Assembly (NCBI GenBank): GCA_045660385.1
Contig: JAZRDT010000092.1
Coordinates: forward strand, 1 to 47,701
Source of the DNA: UBA1189 sp045660385
GTDB lineage: Bacteria; Bacteroidota; Bacteroidia; Bacteroidales; Bacteroidaceae
DNA: 47,701 bases
Direction of reading: 5' to 3'
Under the pieces are notes generated by a model. The model searched no databases and was not told the origin of the DNA. It worked only from the letters and a program-made list of their open reading frames with translations. Shown here one piece after another: positions 17,935 to 26,229 of this stretch (its first letter is position 1; the number at the start of each line of letters is the position of its first letter). Made by a program: the position numbers and the translations under genes.

Positions 17935-18771
17935 ATGAAATATATTGGTCCACATGTATCGGCTTCGGGAGGCGTCGAGTTTGCTCCCGTCAATGCCAAG
18001 GAGGTGGGTGCTACGGCATTTGCCCTGTTTACCCGTAACCAACGCCAATGGGTGTCAAAACCGCTTGGCGAGCAGAGTATCGAACTCTTCAAGCAACGTT
18101 GTGCAGAGTATGGCTATGATGCACGTTACATATTGCCACACGACAGCTACCTCATCAACTTGGGTCATCCTCAGCACGAGGGGTTGGAGAAGTCGCGCGC
18201 AGCCTTCTATGATGAGATGCACCGCTGCGAGCAGCTGGGCCTGACGATGCTCAACTTCCACCCGGGAAGCCACCTCAACGAGTTCAGCAAAGAGGAGTGC
18301 TTGGCACGCATTGCCGAGAGCATCAACATCGCACTGGACAAGACGCAAGGGGTGACAGCAGTAATCGAGAACACGGCAGGGCAGGGGAGCAACATGGGCT
18401 TCGCCTTCTACCAATTGGCTGAAATCATCGCTCGCGTGGAGGATAAGAGCCGCGTGGGAGTGTGCCTGGATACATGCCACACCTATTCGGCGGGTTACGA
18501 CATTCGCGACAACTACGAGGCGGTGTGGAAGGAGTTTGGCGAAGTGGTGGGATTCGAGTATTTGAAGGCCATCCATCTGAACGATACGAAGAAGGCGCTG
18601 GGATCGCGCGTTGACCGTCACGAGAGCATCGGAATGGGATTGCTGGGCAACACCTTCTTTGAGCGATTCATGAAGGATGAGCGTTTCGATAACATCCCGC
18701 TCATTCTTGAAACCCCCGATGAGAGCCGATGGGCCGGGGAAATACAGTGGCTGAATAGTCTGCAGGTCTGA
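17935..18771 (+). CDS. nfo: Endonuclease IV (apurinic/apyrimidinic endonuclease)
   Basis: 278 residues, the normal length of the family. A zinc-dependent TIM-barrel enzyme that cuts DNA 5' of abasic sites in base excision repair. Family signatures are intact: GPHVSASGGVE at the start, NFHPGSH, AVIENTAGQGSNMG, VCLDTCHTYSAGYDI, HLNDTKKALGSRVDRHESIGMG and ILETP at the end, which together supply the His, Glu and Asp ligands of the three metal ions. Single gene with its own promoter; no clear terminator follows. Confidence 0.97.
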   Translation: MKYIGPHVSASGGVEFAPVNAKEVGATAFALFTRNQRQWVSKPLGEQSIELFKQRCAEYGYDARYILPHDSYLINLGHPQHEGLEKSRAAFYDEMHRCEQLGLTMLNFHPGSHLNEFSKEECLARIAESINIALDKTQGVTAVIENTAGQGSNMGFAFYQLAEIIARVEDKSRVGVCLDTCHTYSAGYDIRDNYEAVWKEFGEVVGFEYLKAIHLNDTKKALGSRVDRHESIGMGLLGNTFFERFMKDERFDNIPLILETPDESRWAGEIQWLNSLQV

Positions 18772-18849
18772 AAGGTGAACATTTTGCCACTGAAATCGGA
18801 TAAAAACTTACAATTTTTTAATTATTTTTCAAAAAAATGCGACAAAGTG

Positions 18850-18879
18850 TTGTGTATATAAAAAAAAGACATACCTTTG
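18850..18879 (+). promoter_or_regulatory. Promoter of the his operon
   Basis: TTG (18850-18852), 19 bp, then TACCTTTG (18872-18879). Transcription should begin near 18886, leaving about 235 nt of leader before hisG at 19123. That leader contains the attenuator. Confidence 0.75.
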
Positions 18880-18941
18880 CAGCAGAAACGCACGAATAAT
18901 GTGCGGTATGTTTTTAGGTAAAATACGGATAACAGAAAACA

Positions 18942-18989
18942 ATGAAGCAAACTGGCCTACAACACATTCATTATTGCCCTATCTACTGA
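18942..18989 (+). CDS. Putative his operon leader peptide
   Basis: ATG at 18942 opens a 15-codon frame reading MKQTGLQHIHYCPIY, then TGA. Two His codons (CAC 18963, CAT 18969) lie close together. The A-rich stretch before the ATG suits Bacteroidetes initiation, which rarely uses Shine-Dalgarno pairing. The first His codon lies inside the 5' arm of an RNA hairpin that competes with the terminator upstream of hisG, exactly as expected for a sensor peptide. Two His codons are few compared with the enterobacterial leader. Confidence 0.6.
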   Translation: MKQTGLQHIHYCPIY

Positions 18990-19062
18990 TATGGTAAGTG
19001 TTGTACGCAGTTTGTATTCAAGAAAGCACAGAGGACTTGCCTATCACGGGTGAGTCCTTTTT
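18958..19062 (+). promoter_or_regulatory. Transcription attenuator of the his operon
   Basis: Three pairings are visible. Arm 1 TACAACAC (18958-18965) pairs perfectly with arm 2 GTGTTGTA (18998-19005). The start of arm 2, GGTAAGT (18993-18999), can instead pair with ACTTGCC (19035-19041). That segment belongs to the 5' stem of a terminator: AGAGGACT (19030-19037) pairs with AGTCCTTT (19053-19060), followed by a T run (19058-19062). A ribosome stalled at the His codons would cover arm 1, free arm 2 and so break the terminator. Confidence 0.7.
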
Positions 19063-19122
19063 GCTAACTAAAAATTGGGATGAAAACTTAAATATATAGA
19101 GAATTAATAAAAACGGAATACA

Positions 19123-19974
19123 ATGATACGCATTGCTATACAATCGAAGGGGCGCCTCAACGAGCAGAGCGTGGAACTACTGCAAGATGCGGGCCTGAAT
19201 GTGAACGACCAGAAGCGTAAGTTTCTCGACCGGGTGGACAACTTTCCCGTGGAGATACTCTACTTGCGCGACGATGATATTCCCGAAGTGGTGGCCGACG
19301 GATCAGCCGACATAGGCATCGTGGGCTACAACGAGGTGGCCGAGACGGAAGCCGATGTGAACATCGTGCGTCAGTTAGGCTTCGGCGGATGCCGCATTTC
19401 ACTGGCTATCCCCAAGGGGGATGAGTATGCCTCGCCTCAATATTTCCAGGGCAAGCGCATAGCAACTTCGTACCCGAACGTCTTGCGCCGATTCCTCAAG
19501 GAACAGGGCGTAGAGGCATCAGTGCGCGTGATCAAGGGCTCGGTGGAGATCGCCCCCGCTGCAGGCATCGCTGATGCCATTTTCGATATCGTGTCGTCGG
19601 GTGGTACGCTGGTGTCGAACGGACTCAAGGAGGTGGAGCGCGTCATCAACTCGGAGGCGGTGCTCATTGCCAACCCGAACCTTGCTCCCGAGAAGCAGGC
19701 GGTGTTGGATTCGCTATTGTTCCGCATTGACGCCGTCACCAACAGTCGCGGCAAGAAGTATATCCTCATGAACCTACCCGCCGACAAGGTGGACGAGGCC
19801 ATCGCCATATTGCCCGCTATGCGCAGTCCGTCGGTGATGCCTTTGGCCGACAAAGCGTGGTGCTCGCTACATTCTGTGGTGAAGGCCGACGAGTTGTGGC
19901 ATAAGATCGAGCGCTTGAAGCAGATTGGCGCCGAGGGTATTCTTGTGCTGGATTTGGATAAGGTGATAGAATGA
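19123..19974 (+). CDS. hisG: ATP phosphoribosyltransferase, long form
   Basis: 283 residues. Catalyses the first step of histidine synthesis, joining ATP and PRPP to make phosphoribosyl-ATP. The long form carries its own C-terminal regulatory ACT-like domain (about 215-283, GKKYILMNLPADKVDEAIAI), which binds histidine, so no HisZ is needed. N-terminal motifs: IAIQSKGRLNEQSVELLQDAG, DIGIVGYNEV, and the PRPP-binding region DAIFDIVSSGGTLVSNGLKEV. First gene after the attenuator, followed by a palindromic element and hisD-hisC. Confidence 0.97.
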   Translation: MIRIAIQSKGRLNEQSVELLQDAGLNVNDQKRKFLDRVDNFPVEILYLRDDDIPEVVADGSADIGIVGYNEVAETEADVNIVRQLGFGGCRISLAIPKGDEYASPQYFQGKRIATSYPNVLRRFLKEQGVEASVRVIKGSVEIAPAAGIADAIFDIVSSGGTLVSNGLKEVERVINSEAVLIANPNLAPEKQAVLDSLLFRIDAVTNSRGKKYILMNLPADKVDEAIAILPAMRSPSVMPLADKAWCSLHSVVKADELWHKIERLKQIGAEGILVLDLDKVIE

Positions 19975-19978
19975 ATTT

Positions 19979-20112
19979 GGCCTCCCCTAACCCCTCCAAG
20001 GAGGGGGATATCAGAGGTCACCGAAAAGAAAAATTTAGTATTCCCTATAATAGATAAAGTCCTCCTTCGTGATGTCGGAGTCACCCCTCCTTGTGAGGGG
20101 TAGGGGGAGGCC
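19979..20112. repeat. GC-rich palindromic element between hisG and hisD
   Basis: 134 bp bounded by imperfect inverted repeats: left GGCCTCCCCTAACCCCTCC, right the complement of GGCCTCCCCCTACCCCTCAC. Each arm is itself a small hairpin around AAGG (CCCCTCC-AAGG-AGGGG). It starts 5 bp after the hisG stop and ends 8 bp before the hisD ATG, so it fills almost the whole junction. It belongs to the same loose family as the copies at 21398, 23670 and 26451. Confidence 0.8.
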
Positions 20113-20120
20113 CAGTTACT

Positions 20121-22514
20121 ATGTTGCAAACCTATATTTCTCCTTCTCGCTCAGCATGGCCTGCACTGATGCAGCGTGCCACGGATGACGACAGTGTCAT
20201 TGAGAACCGTGTGCGTACCATTCTGGAACGTGTGCGCCAAGGAGGTGATGAGGCGCTTCGTGCCATCACCACCGAGATTGATGGCCGTTGCCCCGAGTCG
20301 CTGCAGGTTAGCGAGGCCGAGTTTGCCGAGGCCGAGGCTTTGGTGAACGATGCACTGAAGGCTGCCATAAGCCAGGCAGCCGATAACATAAGTGCTTTTC
20401 ACCGTGCGCAGCAGTTACCTGTAGTGGATGTGCACACCATGCCGGGCGTGCACTGCCGTCGCCGCGTGGTGCCTATCCGTCGGGTGGGACTCTACATCCC
20501 CGGTGGCAGTGCTCCGCTTTTCTCCACTATTCTGATGCTGGCGCTGCCGGCGCAGATTGCGGGTTGCGAGGAGATTGTGCTGTGTACTCCGTGCGACCGC
20601 ACCACGGGTAAGGTCAACCCCGTGGTGCTCTACACCGCCCAACTCTGTGGCGTGCACACGATATATAAGTTAGGTGGCGCTCAGGCTGTAGCTGCTATGG
20701 CTTACGGCACGGAGAGCATCCGCCGCGTGTATAAGATTTTTGGTCCGGGCAACCGCTACGTGACCAAGGCGAAGCAGATGGTGAGCGCCCAAGGTACTGC
20801 CATTGATATGCCGGCAGGTCCCTCCGAGGTGATGGTGATGGCAGATACTACGGCACAGCCAGCCTTCGTGGCAGCCGACTTTCTCTCGCAGGCCGAGCAT
20901 GGTCCCGACAGCCAGTCGATCCTCGTGTGCAACAGCCAAGCGCTGGCTACCAAGGTGGAGGTAGAGATTACCCGTCAACTGGCGCTGTTGCCCCGTGCCG
21001 ACATTGCAACCCGCTCTTTGGAGAACAGCCGCATCGTAGTGTTCGACGATATGGATTCGATGGTTGACTTTGCCAACGATTACGCAGCCGAGCACCTCAT
21101 CATCGCCATGGACGACGCGTGGAGTGTGGCCAATCGCATCACTGCGGCTGGAAGCATCTTCGTAGGTCACTACTCGCCAGAGAGTGCAGGCGACTATGCT
21201 TCGGGAACCAATCACACGTTGCCCACCATGGGCCTTGCCACTGCCTACAGCGGCATTGGTCTCGACAGTTTCATGCATGCCATCACCTATCAGGAACTCA
21301 CCCAGGAGGGACTGAACTCGCTTGGCGATACCATCATCCGTATGGCCGAAGCCGAGGGCCTCGACGCTCATGCAAATGCAGTGAAAGTGAGGACTATGAC
21401 CCACCCAAACCCTCCCTCTATGGAGGGCTTAACAAGCATCGCGGAGCCCTCTCCCCATAGAGGGGGAGATGTCCAAAGGGCAGAGGGGGTCTGTGGGTCT
21501 CTCATCCGCCCCAACATCCTGGCCCTAAAACCCTATTCCACCGCGCGCGATGAGTATAAGGGTACCATTGGTATCTATCTTGATGCGAATGAGAACCCCT
21601 TCGAGAATGGCTACAACCGATATCCGTCGACCACGCTGAAGTCGCAGGTGCGTGGCACCGTTGCAGCGAAGAAGGGCGTGGATCCTGCACGACTCTTTCT
21701 TGGCAATGGTAGCGACGAGGCCATCGACCTGCTGTTCCGCATCTTCTGTCGTCCGGGTGTAGACAACGTCATCAGCATCGCACCCACCTATGGCATGTAT
21801 GGCGTTTGTGCCGCCATTAACGATATCGAATACCGCGAGGTAATGCTGGACGAGGACTTTGCGCTGCCTGTAGGCAAACTGCTCGCAGCTGCCGACGCAC
21901 AGAGCAAGCTACTCTTCGTGTGCTCGCCCAACAACCCCACAGCCAATGCCTACTCGCGTGAGCAGCTCATTACGCTTGTACAGCGGTTCCCGGGGATTGT
22001 GGTGGTCGATGAGGCCTATATCGACTTCTCATCGGTACCCAGCATGGTAGAGCTCATCGATGAATATCCCAACCTCGTTGTATTGCAGACACTATCGAAG
22101 GCCTACGGACTCGCGGGCTTGCGTTTGGGCCTTGCCTTTGCTCAAGAACGCATCGTCAGCGTCTTCGAGCAGGTGAAATACCCATACAATATTGGTGCCG
22201 ACACGCTTGCATTGGCGCAACGATTGCTGCAGGTGGACATTGCTCCGCAGGTGCAGACACTCATCGCCGAGCGCGAGCGTGTGGCTGCTGCGCTGAGCGC
22301 ACTGCCCTATGTGGAGAGGGTATACCCTAGCGATGCCAACTTCCTTCTGGTGAAGGTAGAGCGTTCGCGCGAACTGTATGAATATCTTATTGCTCGCGAA
22401 CTCATAGTCCGCGACCGCTCACGTACTCCCGGTTGCGAGGGCACGCTTCGCATCACCATCGGCACCACCGAGGAGAACGATCGCCTCATTGAGGAACTGA
22501 GGAATAGAGTTTGA
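20121..22514 (+). CDS. hisD-hisC: HisD-HisC fusion: histidinol dehydrogenase and histidinol-phosphate aminotransferase
   Basis: 797 residues. Residues 1 to about 426 are HisD, which oxidises histidinol to histidine using NAD and zinc: KLGGAQAVAAMAYGTE, GPGNRYVTKAKQ, DFLSQAEHGPDSQS and SAGDYASGTNHTLPT. Residues from about 461 are HisC, a PLP transaminase: IYLDANENPFENGYNRYP, CSPNNPTANAYS, VVDEAYIDFS, and the PLP lysine in TLSKAYGLAGLRLG (about 659). The two are normally separate neighbouring genes. The linker (about 427-459) is encoded entirely by a palindromic element. No stop lies between the halves; an in-frame ATG at 21420 could still allow separate HisC. No hisB follows. Confidence 0.95.
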   Translation: MLQTYISPSRSAWPALMQRATDDDSVIENRVRTILERVRQGGDEALRAITTEIDGRCPESLQVSEAEFAEAEALVNDALKAAISQAADNISAFHRAQQLPVVDVHTMPGVHCRRRVVPIRRVGLYIPGGSAPLFSTILMLALPAQIAGCEEIVLCTPCDRTTGKVNPVVLYTAQLCGVHTIYKLGGAQAVAAMAYGTESIRRVYKIFGPGNRYVTKAKQMVSAQGTAIDMPAGPSEVMVMADTTAQPAFVAADFLSQAEHGPDSQSILVCNSQALATKVEVEITRQLALLPRADIATRSLENSRIVVFDDMDSMVDFANDYAAEHLIIAMDDAWSVANRITAAGSIFVGHYSPESAGDYASGTNHTLPTMGLATAYSGIGLDSFMHAITYQELTQEGLNSLGDTIIRMAEAEGLDAHANAVKVRTMTHPNPPSMEGLTSIAEPSPHRGGDVQRAEGVCGSLIRPNILALKPYSTARDEYKGTIGIYLDANENPFENGYNRYPSTTLKSQVRGTVAAKKGVDPARLFLGNGSDEAIDLLFRIFCRPGVDNVISIAPTYGMYGVCAAINDIEYREVMLDEDFALPVGKLLAAADAQSKLLFVCSPNNPTANAYSREQLITLVQRFPGIVVVDEAYIDFSSVPSMVELIDEYPNLVVLQTLSKAYGLAGLRLGLAFAQERIVSVFEQVKYPYNIGADTLALAQRLLQVDIAPQVQTLIAERERVAAALSALPYVERVYPSDANFLLVKVERSRELYEYLIARELIVRDRSRTPGCEGTLRITIGTTEENDRLIEELRNRV
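21398..21499. repeat. Palindromic element translated as the HisD-HisC linker
   Basis: 102 bp (34 codons' worth) with perfect 7-bp terminal inverted repeats, GACCCAC and GTGGGTC. Internal hairpins include CCCTCCCTCTATGGAGGG and CCCTCTCCCCATAGAGGGGG. It sits exactly where hisD should end and hisC begin, and contains no stop in the reading frame. It encodes HPNPPSMEGL, then a Pro/Gly-rich stretch with PSPHRGG. Confidence 0.85.
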
Positions 22515-22536
22515 ACATCGTGTTCCCCCAAAATAG

Positions 22537-22564
22537 AACAAGTCCAGGCATGCCTGGACTTGTT
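22537..22564. terminator. Terminator after hisD-hisC, shared with the convergent gene
   Basis: Perfect 26-bp palindrome (ACAAGTCCAGGCA and its complement, 22538-22563), extended by an A-T pair and followed by TTGCTTG. It lies 22 bp after the his stop and 20 bp from the stop of the minus-strand lipoprotein gene. Confidence 0.85.
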
Positions 22565-22583
22565 TGCTTGTGTGGCGGTCGGT

Positions 22584-23759
22584 TTATTTTGTGAGCGTGT
22601 ACTTCACCGAGTCGGCGCATTCGGTGCTGTTGTAGCTGCCTACGATGCCGAGCCCACCACGGATGTTTGAATGGATAGGGGAGGGCTCTCCCAGCACGCC
22701 TCCGCCCAACATCTCGTACATGGCTACCGACTTGAGGTAGCGGTAGTAGTCTTCGCTGAGGTGCTCAAGCATGAAGCAGTGGTGGTAGGTGACGCGGCTC
22801 ACGGTGTCGGCGGGGAAGATGAAGCCGTTGTCCTCATCGTAGTCGTATCCCCAACCGCTGTCGGGGTTGTACATGTCGTTCGAACTATTTCGTGGTGATT
22901 CCATGAGCATGAGGAAGTCGATGATGGGCTGCCCTGCACTGCGTAAATGCTCGTCGGTGAAGATGATCGAATTGTTGGAGGTCATATAGAGGAGTCCGCC
23001 CAGGAACTGGGAGGCACTCTCGCTATCGATGATGAGCCTGCTGCTGCTCTCGGTAAACAGGTAGTGGGGGTAGAATATTTCTTCGGTGGTGTAGTATCCT
23101 GCTTCGTCATCGATAGTGGAGTAGGATTCGCTCCATAACTCTTCGGGGTAGCGGGCCTGGTAGGTTCCCACATAGTCCATCGTCAGGCGGTAGTAGTTGG
23201 TCTCTTCGGCAGGGTCATCAATGCAGAGGCTCACCAGCATGGCGCTGTCCACATCGTTGAGCATGGCCAGGCTCACGGGGTCGCCGGGGTTGGTGAAGGG
23301 CTGCATCGTCACCTGTGCTATGGCAATGGCGGTGGGGCTTGTCACTTGGTGTGTAGCCGAGGCGGTGCCTATGCTGTGGGTGGCGGTGAGTGTCACCACA
23401 TCACCACTACAAAGCGTATAGCTGCTGCGGTAGTCCTTGGTGGCGGCAGAGTAGGTGAGTGCCAGCTCCTCTCCATTGATAGTGGCCGTCACTACGGCGT
23501 CGGCCAATCGCTGAGGCTCTTCGGTATCGAGAAAGTGGGCCGTACGACTCACCGTGGCGGTGAGCGCGCTATCTGGGAGCAACAGCGCATTCAATACCAG
23601 TTTCGGCGCACCTGTGTCGGCATCGTAGGGGAGGTCGTTGACGCAGGAGGAGAGCATCATCAACAGGAAGACCCACCCCATACCCCTCCCTCTATGGAGG
23701 GGCTTACAGAAATCGTGTATTTTTTTTATAATCTCTATCATAGTGTATCTTGCTTTCAT
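22584..23759 (-). CDS. DUF4249 domain lipoprotein
   Basis: 391 residues; lipobox LMMLSSC, then CVNDLPYDADTGAPKLVLNALLLPDS, the usual start of DUF4249 proteins. The N-terminal half is a beta-sandwich (ALTATVSRTAHFL, ADAVVTATINGEELAL); the C-terminal half includes YYRYLKSVAMYE. These lipoproteins partner TonB-dependent receptors, here the gene 61 bp upstream. The role is unknown, probably ligand capture at the outer membrane. The signal peptide is unusually long (38 residues) because part of it (KPLHRGRGMGW) is encoded by a palindromic repeat. ATG at 23741 is an alternative start. Confidence 0.85.
   Translation of the reverse strand: MKARYTMIEIIKKIHDFCKPLHRGRGMGWVFLLMMLSSCVNDLPYDADTGAPKLVLNALLLPDSALTATVSRTAHFLDTEEPQRLADAVVTATINGEELALTYSAATKDYRSSYTLCSGDVVTLTATHSIGTASATHQVTSPTAIAIAQVTMQPFTNPGDPVSLAMLNDVDSAMLVSLCIDDPAEETNYYRLTMDYVGTYQARYPEELWSESYSTIDDEAGYYTTEEIFYPHYLFTESSSRLIIDSESASQFLGGLLYMTSNNSIIFTDEHLRSAGQPIIDFLMLMESPRNSSNDMYNPDSGWGYDYDEDNGFIFPADTVSRVTYHHCFMLEHLSEDYYRYLKSVAMYEMLGGGVLGEPSPIHSNIRGGLGIVGSYNSTECADSVKYTLTK
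23670..23707. repeat. Half copy of the palindromic element inside a lipoprotein signal peptide
   Basis: GACCCACCC, ACCCCTCCCTCTATGGAGGGG and CTTA match the left half of the element at 21398 nearly base for base, with single-base insertions. Read on the minus strand it encodes KPLHRGRGMGWV in the signal peptide of the DUF4249 protein. Confidence 0.8.
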
Positions 23760-23795
23760 TTTAATTTAGTACATGTGGAAATTCTCCCCATAGTG

Positions 23796-23823
23796 GTTTT
23801 CGTTATCGTTATCGTTTTCGTTA
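23796..23823. repeat. Six-base tandem repeat GTTTTC/GTTATC
   Basis: GTTTTC-GTTATC-GTTATC-GTTTTC-GTTA, ending on the stop codon of the TonB receptor gene. A second block of the same hexamers occurs at 46877-46900. Confidence 0.75.
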
Positions 23824-26214
23824 GAACTGTATTCCATAACTGAACGACGGGATGATGGGGAAGATGGTAACCTTGCGCAGGGTCTTGAAATATTGGTCTG
23901 CTTCCCAATCGTAGCCTTCGTAGAGGTACACCATGAAGGGATTCATGTTGTTGTAGGCATTGTATACGCTCAGGTTGATGGTGCGCTTCACACCGGGGTG
24001 TCGCTTGAACTGCTTGTGGAAGTTGACACCCAGGTCGAGGCGGTGGTAGGGCTCGAGGCGATAGTTGTTTCTATTTCCGAAGTATCCGATGGTGCCGCTG
24101 TAGCTGTCGGGCGTGTGGGGCTGGTCCTCGTAGTAGTGGGTGTATAGGGTACCGCAATTGCCTGTGGCATAGACCCAGGTGGCTGAGAGGTCGATGCGGT
24201 CGCTCAGCTTATAGCTGGCGGTGATGTTCACGTCGTGCCGACGGTCGTACTTGGCATGGAAGGGACGACCCTCGTTGACGATGTGTCCCTCATGGTCGAA
24301 CTGGCGCATGGTTTTTGACCAGGTGTAGGCAATCCAACCGGTAAACTGTCCGATGGAGCGCTGTGCCATCAGTTCAAGTCCGTATGACCAGCCGCGACCC
24401 ATGGCAACCTTGTCTTGCCACGAGGTGGTGCCCGTCATGAAGGAGGTACCTTCGCGGTATTCGAGCAGATTGTTCAAGCGTTTGTAGTAGGCTTCGGCAG
24501 AGAGGTCGCACCACCCGTCGATCTCGTAGTAGGCCCCAGCAGCCACTTGGTGTGAGTGCTCGGGGAGGATGCTCTCGGTGACGGGTACCCACAGGTCGGT
24601 GGGCAGACTGATGCTGCTGTTCGACAGAAGGTGTACGTACTGGGTCATATAGGCGTAGCCGGCTTTGAGCGAGAGGTTGTCGGTGAGGAGCAGGCGGCTG
24701 CTGAGGCGCGGCTCCAAGGCATGGTAGAACTTGCTGCCCACAGTGAAGGTTGAGTAGTTGAGTCCAGCGTTGACCTTCACGGCATTGCCCAACGTCATGT
24801 TGTCCTCGGCATAAAGCTGTGTCTCATGTGCCAAGATGTCGGGTTCACCTATCTGCTGGGAGTTTTCCTCCTTGTTCATCTTTTCACTCATGGTCATCAC
24901 GTCGGGAGTGAAGGTGTGGTGTGTGTAGGCCGCCCCCATGCGCATGTCGTGGTGAGGGTTGGGGCTATAGTGCAGCTCGGCCTTACCGGTGAGGTCATAA
25001 ATGCCCGAATGCATGTCGAGCTGTGCCTTGTAGTTTTGGTTCAGCACCTTATCCTTCTCGTCGAAACCCATGCTGATTTTGTGGCGGTATTGGGTGTAGC
25101 TTACCGATGCATCGAGGAACATCTGGGGATGGATGACGTGGTTCCATCGGGCGGCAGTGACGGTGTTGCCCCACTTCCACCCCAGCTTGCTGTCGCTGCG
25201 GTACTCCTTGGTGTCGGCCTCATTGATGGAGAAGTAGACCTTATCATCGCCCGAATAGTGGCTCAGGTAGAGACGGTCGCGGTCCGAAAACTTGTGGTTC
25301 ACCTTCACGTTGAGGTCGTAGAAGTAGTAGCCTGCTCCGTAGTTGGTCTCGTCGTCCTGTATGTGCGTCATGTACCACAGTGCCGCATTCGTGATGAGGT
25401 CCGAGTAGGTGCGGCGTGCCGAGATATTGAATGAGGTCTTTCCTTTCCATAAGGGTCCTTCGAGGCTGATCTTCGACGATATGGCACCGAGATGCACGTT
25501 GCCATGGTAGTGATACATGTCGCCCTCCTTCATACGCACGTCGACCACTGAGGAGAGGCGTCCTGCGTAATGGGCAGGGAAACTGCCCTTGTAAAGGGTT
25601 ACATTCTTGATGGCATCGGGGTTGAAGGCCGAGAAGAATCCAAACATGTGGTTTACGTTGTATACCGGAACACCATCGATGAGCATGAGGTTCTCGTCGG
25701 GACTGCCACCCCGCACGTAGAGGCCCGCCGACCCTTCAGTACCGCTCTGCACGCCGGGAAGCAGTTGCAGCACCTTCAGCACGTCGGTCTCGCCAAACAT
25801 GGCAGGTACGGCCTTGATCTGTGCGATGGGAATGTCCACAGCACTCATCTGCGAGCCACGCACGCCCAGGTCCAGTCGGTTGCCCACGATGGTGACCTCG
25901 TCCAGAGCCGAGTGGGGGCGCAGGGCGATGTGGATGACGGTGTCGCTTACGAGGGCAAACTGCAAGGTGTGCGGTGTATGTCCTACGTAGGATGCCGTGA
26001 GCTCTACGGCGCCCTTGGGCAATGTTAGCGAATAGTAACCATAGGCATTCGTGATTGTACCATTGCCGCTGGCATGGTCGTAGAGGGTGGCACCTATCAT
26101 CGTTTCTTCGCCAGCAGCGTCGGTGATATAGCCGCTCACGGTGTATTGCTGCGCTTGCGCTCCGAGAAGGTACGTGAATACGAATGCCAAGGTGTGTAAG
26201 AGACGACGTTTCAT
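23821..26214 (-). CDS. TonB-dependent outer membrane receptor with N-terminal carboxypeptidase-like domain
   Basis: 797 residues. Signal peptide (LAFVFTYLLGAQAQ), CarboxypepD-reg-like beta domain (about 23-105, VSGYITDAAGEETMIGATLYD), plug (about 120-230) with VLQLLPGVQSGTEGSAGLYVRGGSPDENLMLIDGVPVYN split over its conserved strands, and a 22-strand-type barrel ending in Phe (FSYGIQF). It imports an unknown substrate using TonB energy. It lacks an STN domain and is not SusC-like; its partner is the DUF4249 lipoprotein downstream. It starts 15 bp after the ABC-F stop, so it may be co-transcribed with it. Confidence 0.92.
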   Translation of the reverse strand: MKRRLLHTLAFVFTYLLGAQAQQYTVSGYITDAAGEETMIGATLYDHASGNGTITNAYGYYSLTLPKGAVELTASYVGHTPHTLQFALVSDTVIHIALRPHSALDEVTIVGNRLDLGVRGSQMSAVDIPIAQIKAVPAMFGETDVLKVLQLLPGVQSGTEGSAGLYVRGGSPDENLMLIDGVPVYNVNHMFGFFSAFNPDAIKNVTLYKGSFPAHYAGRLSSVVDVRMKEGDMYHYHGNVHLGAISSKISLEGPLWKGKTSFNISARRTYSDLITNAALWYMTHIQDDETNYGAGYYFYDLNVKVNHKFSDRDRLYLSHYSGDDKVYFSINEADTKEYRSDSKLGWKWGNTVTAARWNHVIHPQMFLDASVSYTQYRHKISMGFDEKDKVLNQNYKAQLDMHSGIYDLTGKAELHYSPNPHHDMRMGAAYTHHTFTPDVMTMSEKMNKEENSQQIGEPDILAHETQLYAEDNMTLGNAVKVNAGLNYSTFTVGSKFYHALEPRLSSRLLLTDNLSLKAGYAYMTQYVHLLSNSSISLPTDLWVPVTESILPEHSHQVAAGAYYEIDGWCDLSAEAYYKRLNNLLEYREGTSFMTGTTSWQDKVAMGRGWSYGLELMAQRSIGQFTGWIAYTWSKTMRQFDHEGHIVNEGRPFHAKYDRRHDVNITASYKLSDRIDLSATWVYATGNCGTLYTHYYEDQPHTPDSYSGTIGYFGNRNNYRLEPYHRLDLGVNFHKQFKRHPGVKRTINLSVYNAYNNMNPFMVYLYEGYDWEADQYFKTLRKVTIFPIIPSFSYGIQF

Positions 26215-26229
26215 AGTACGGGAGTTTTC

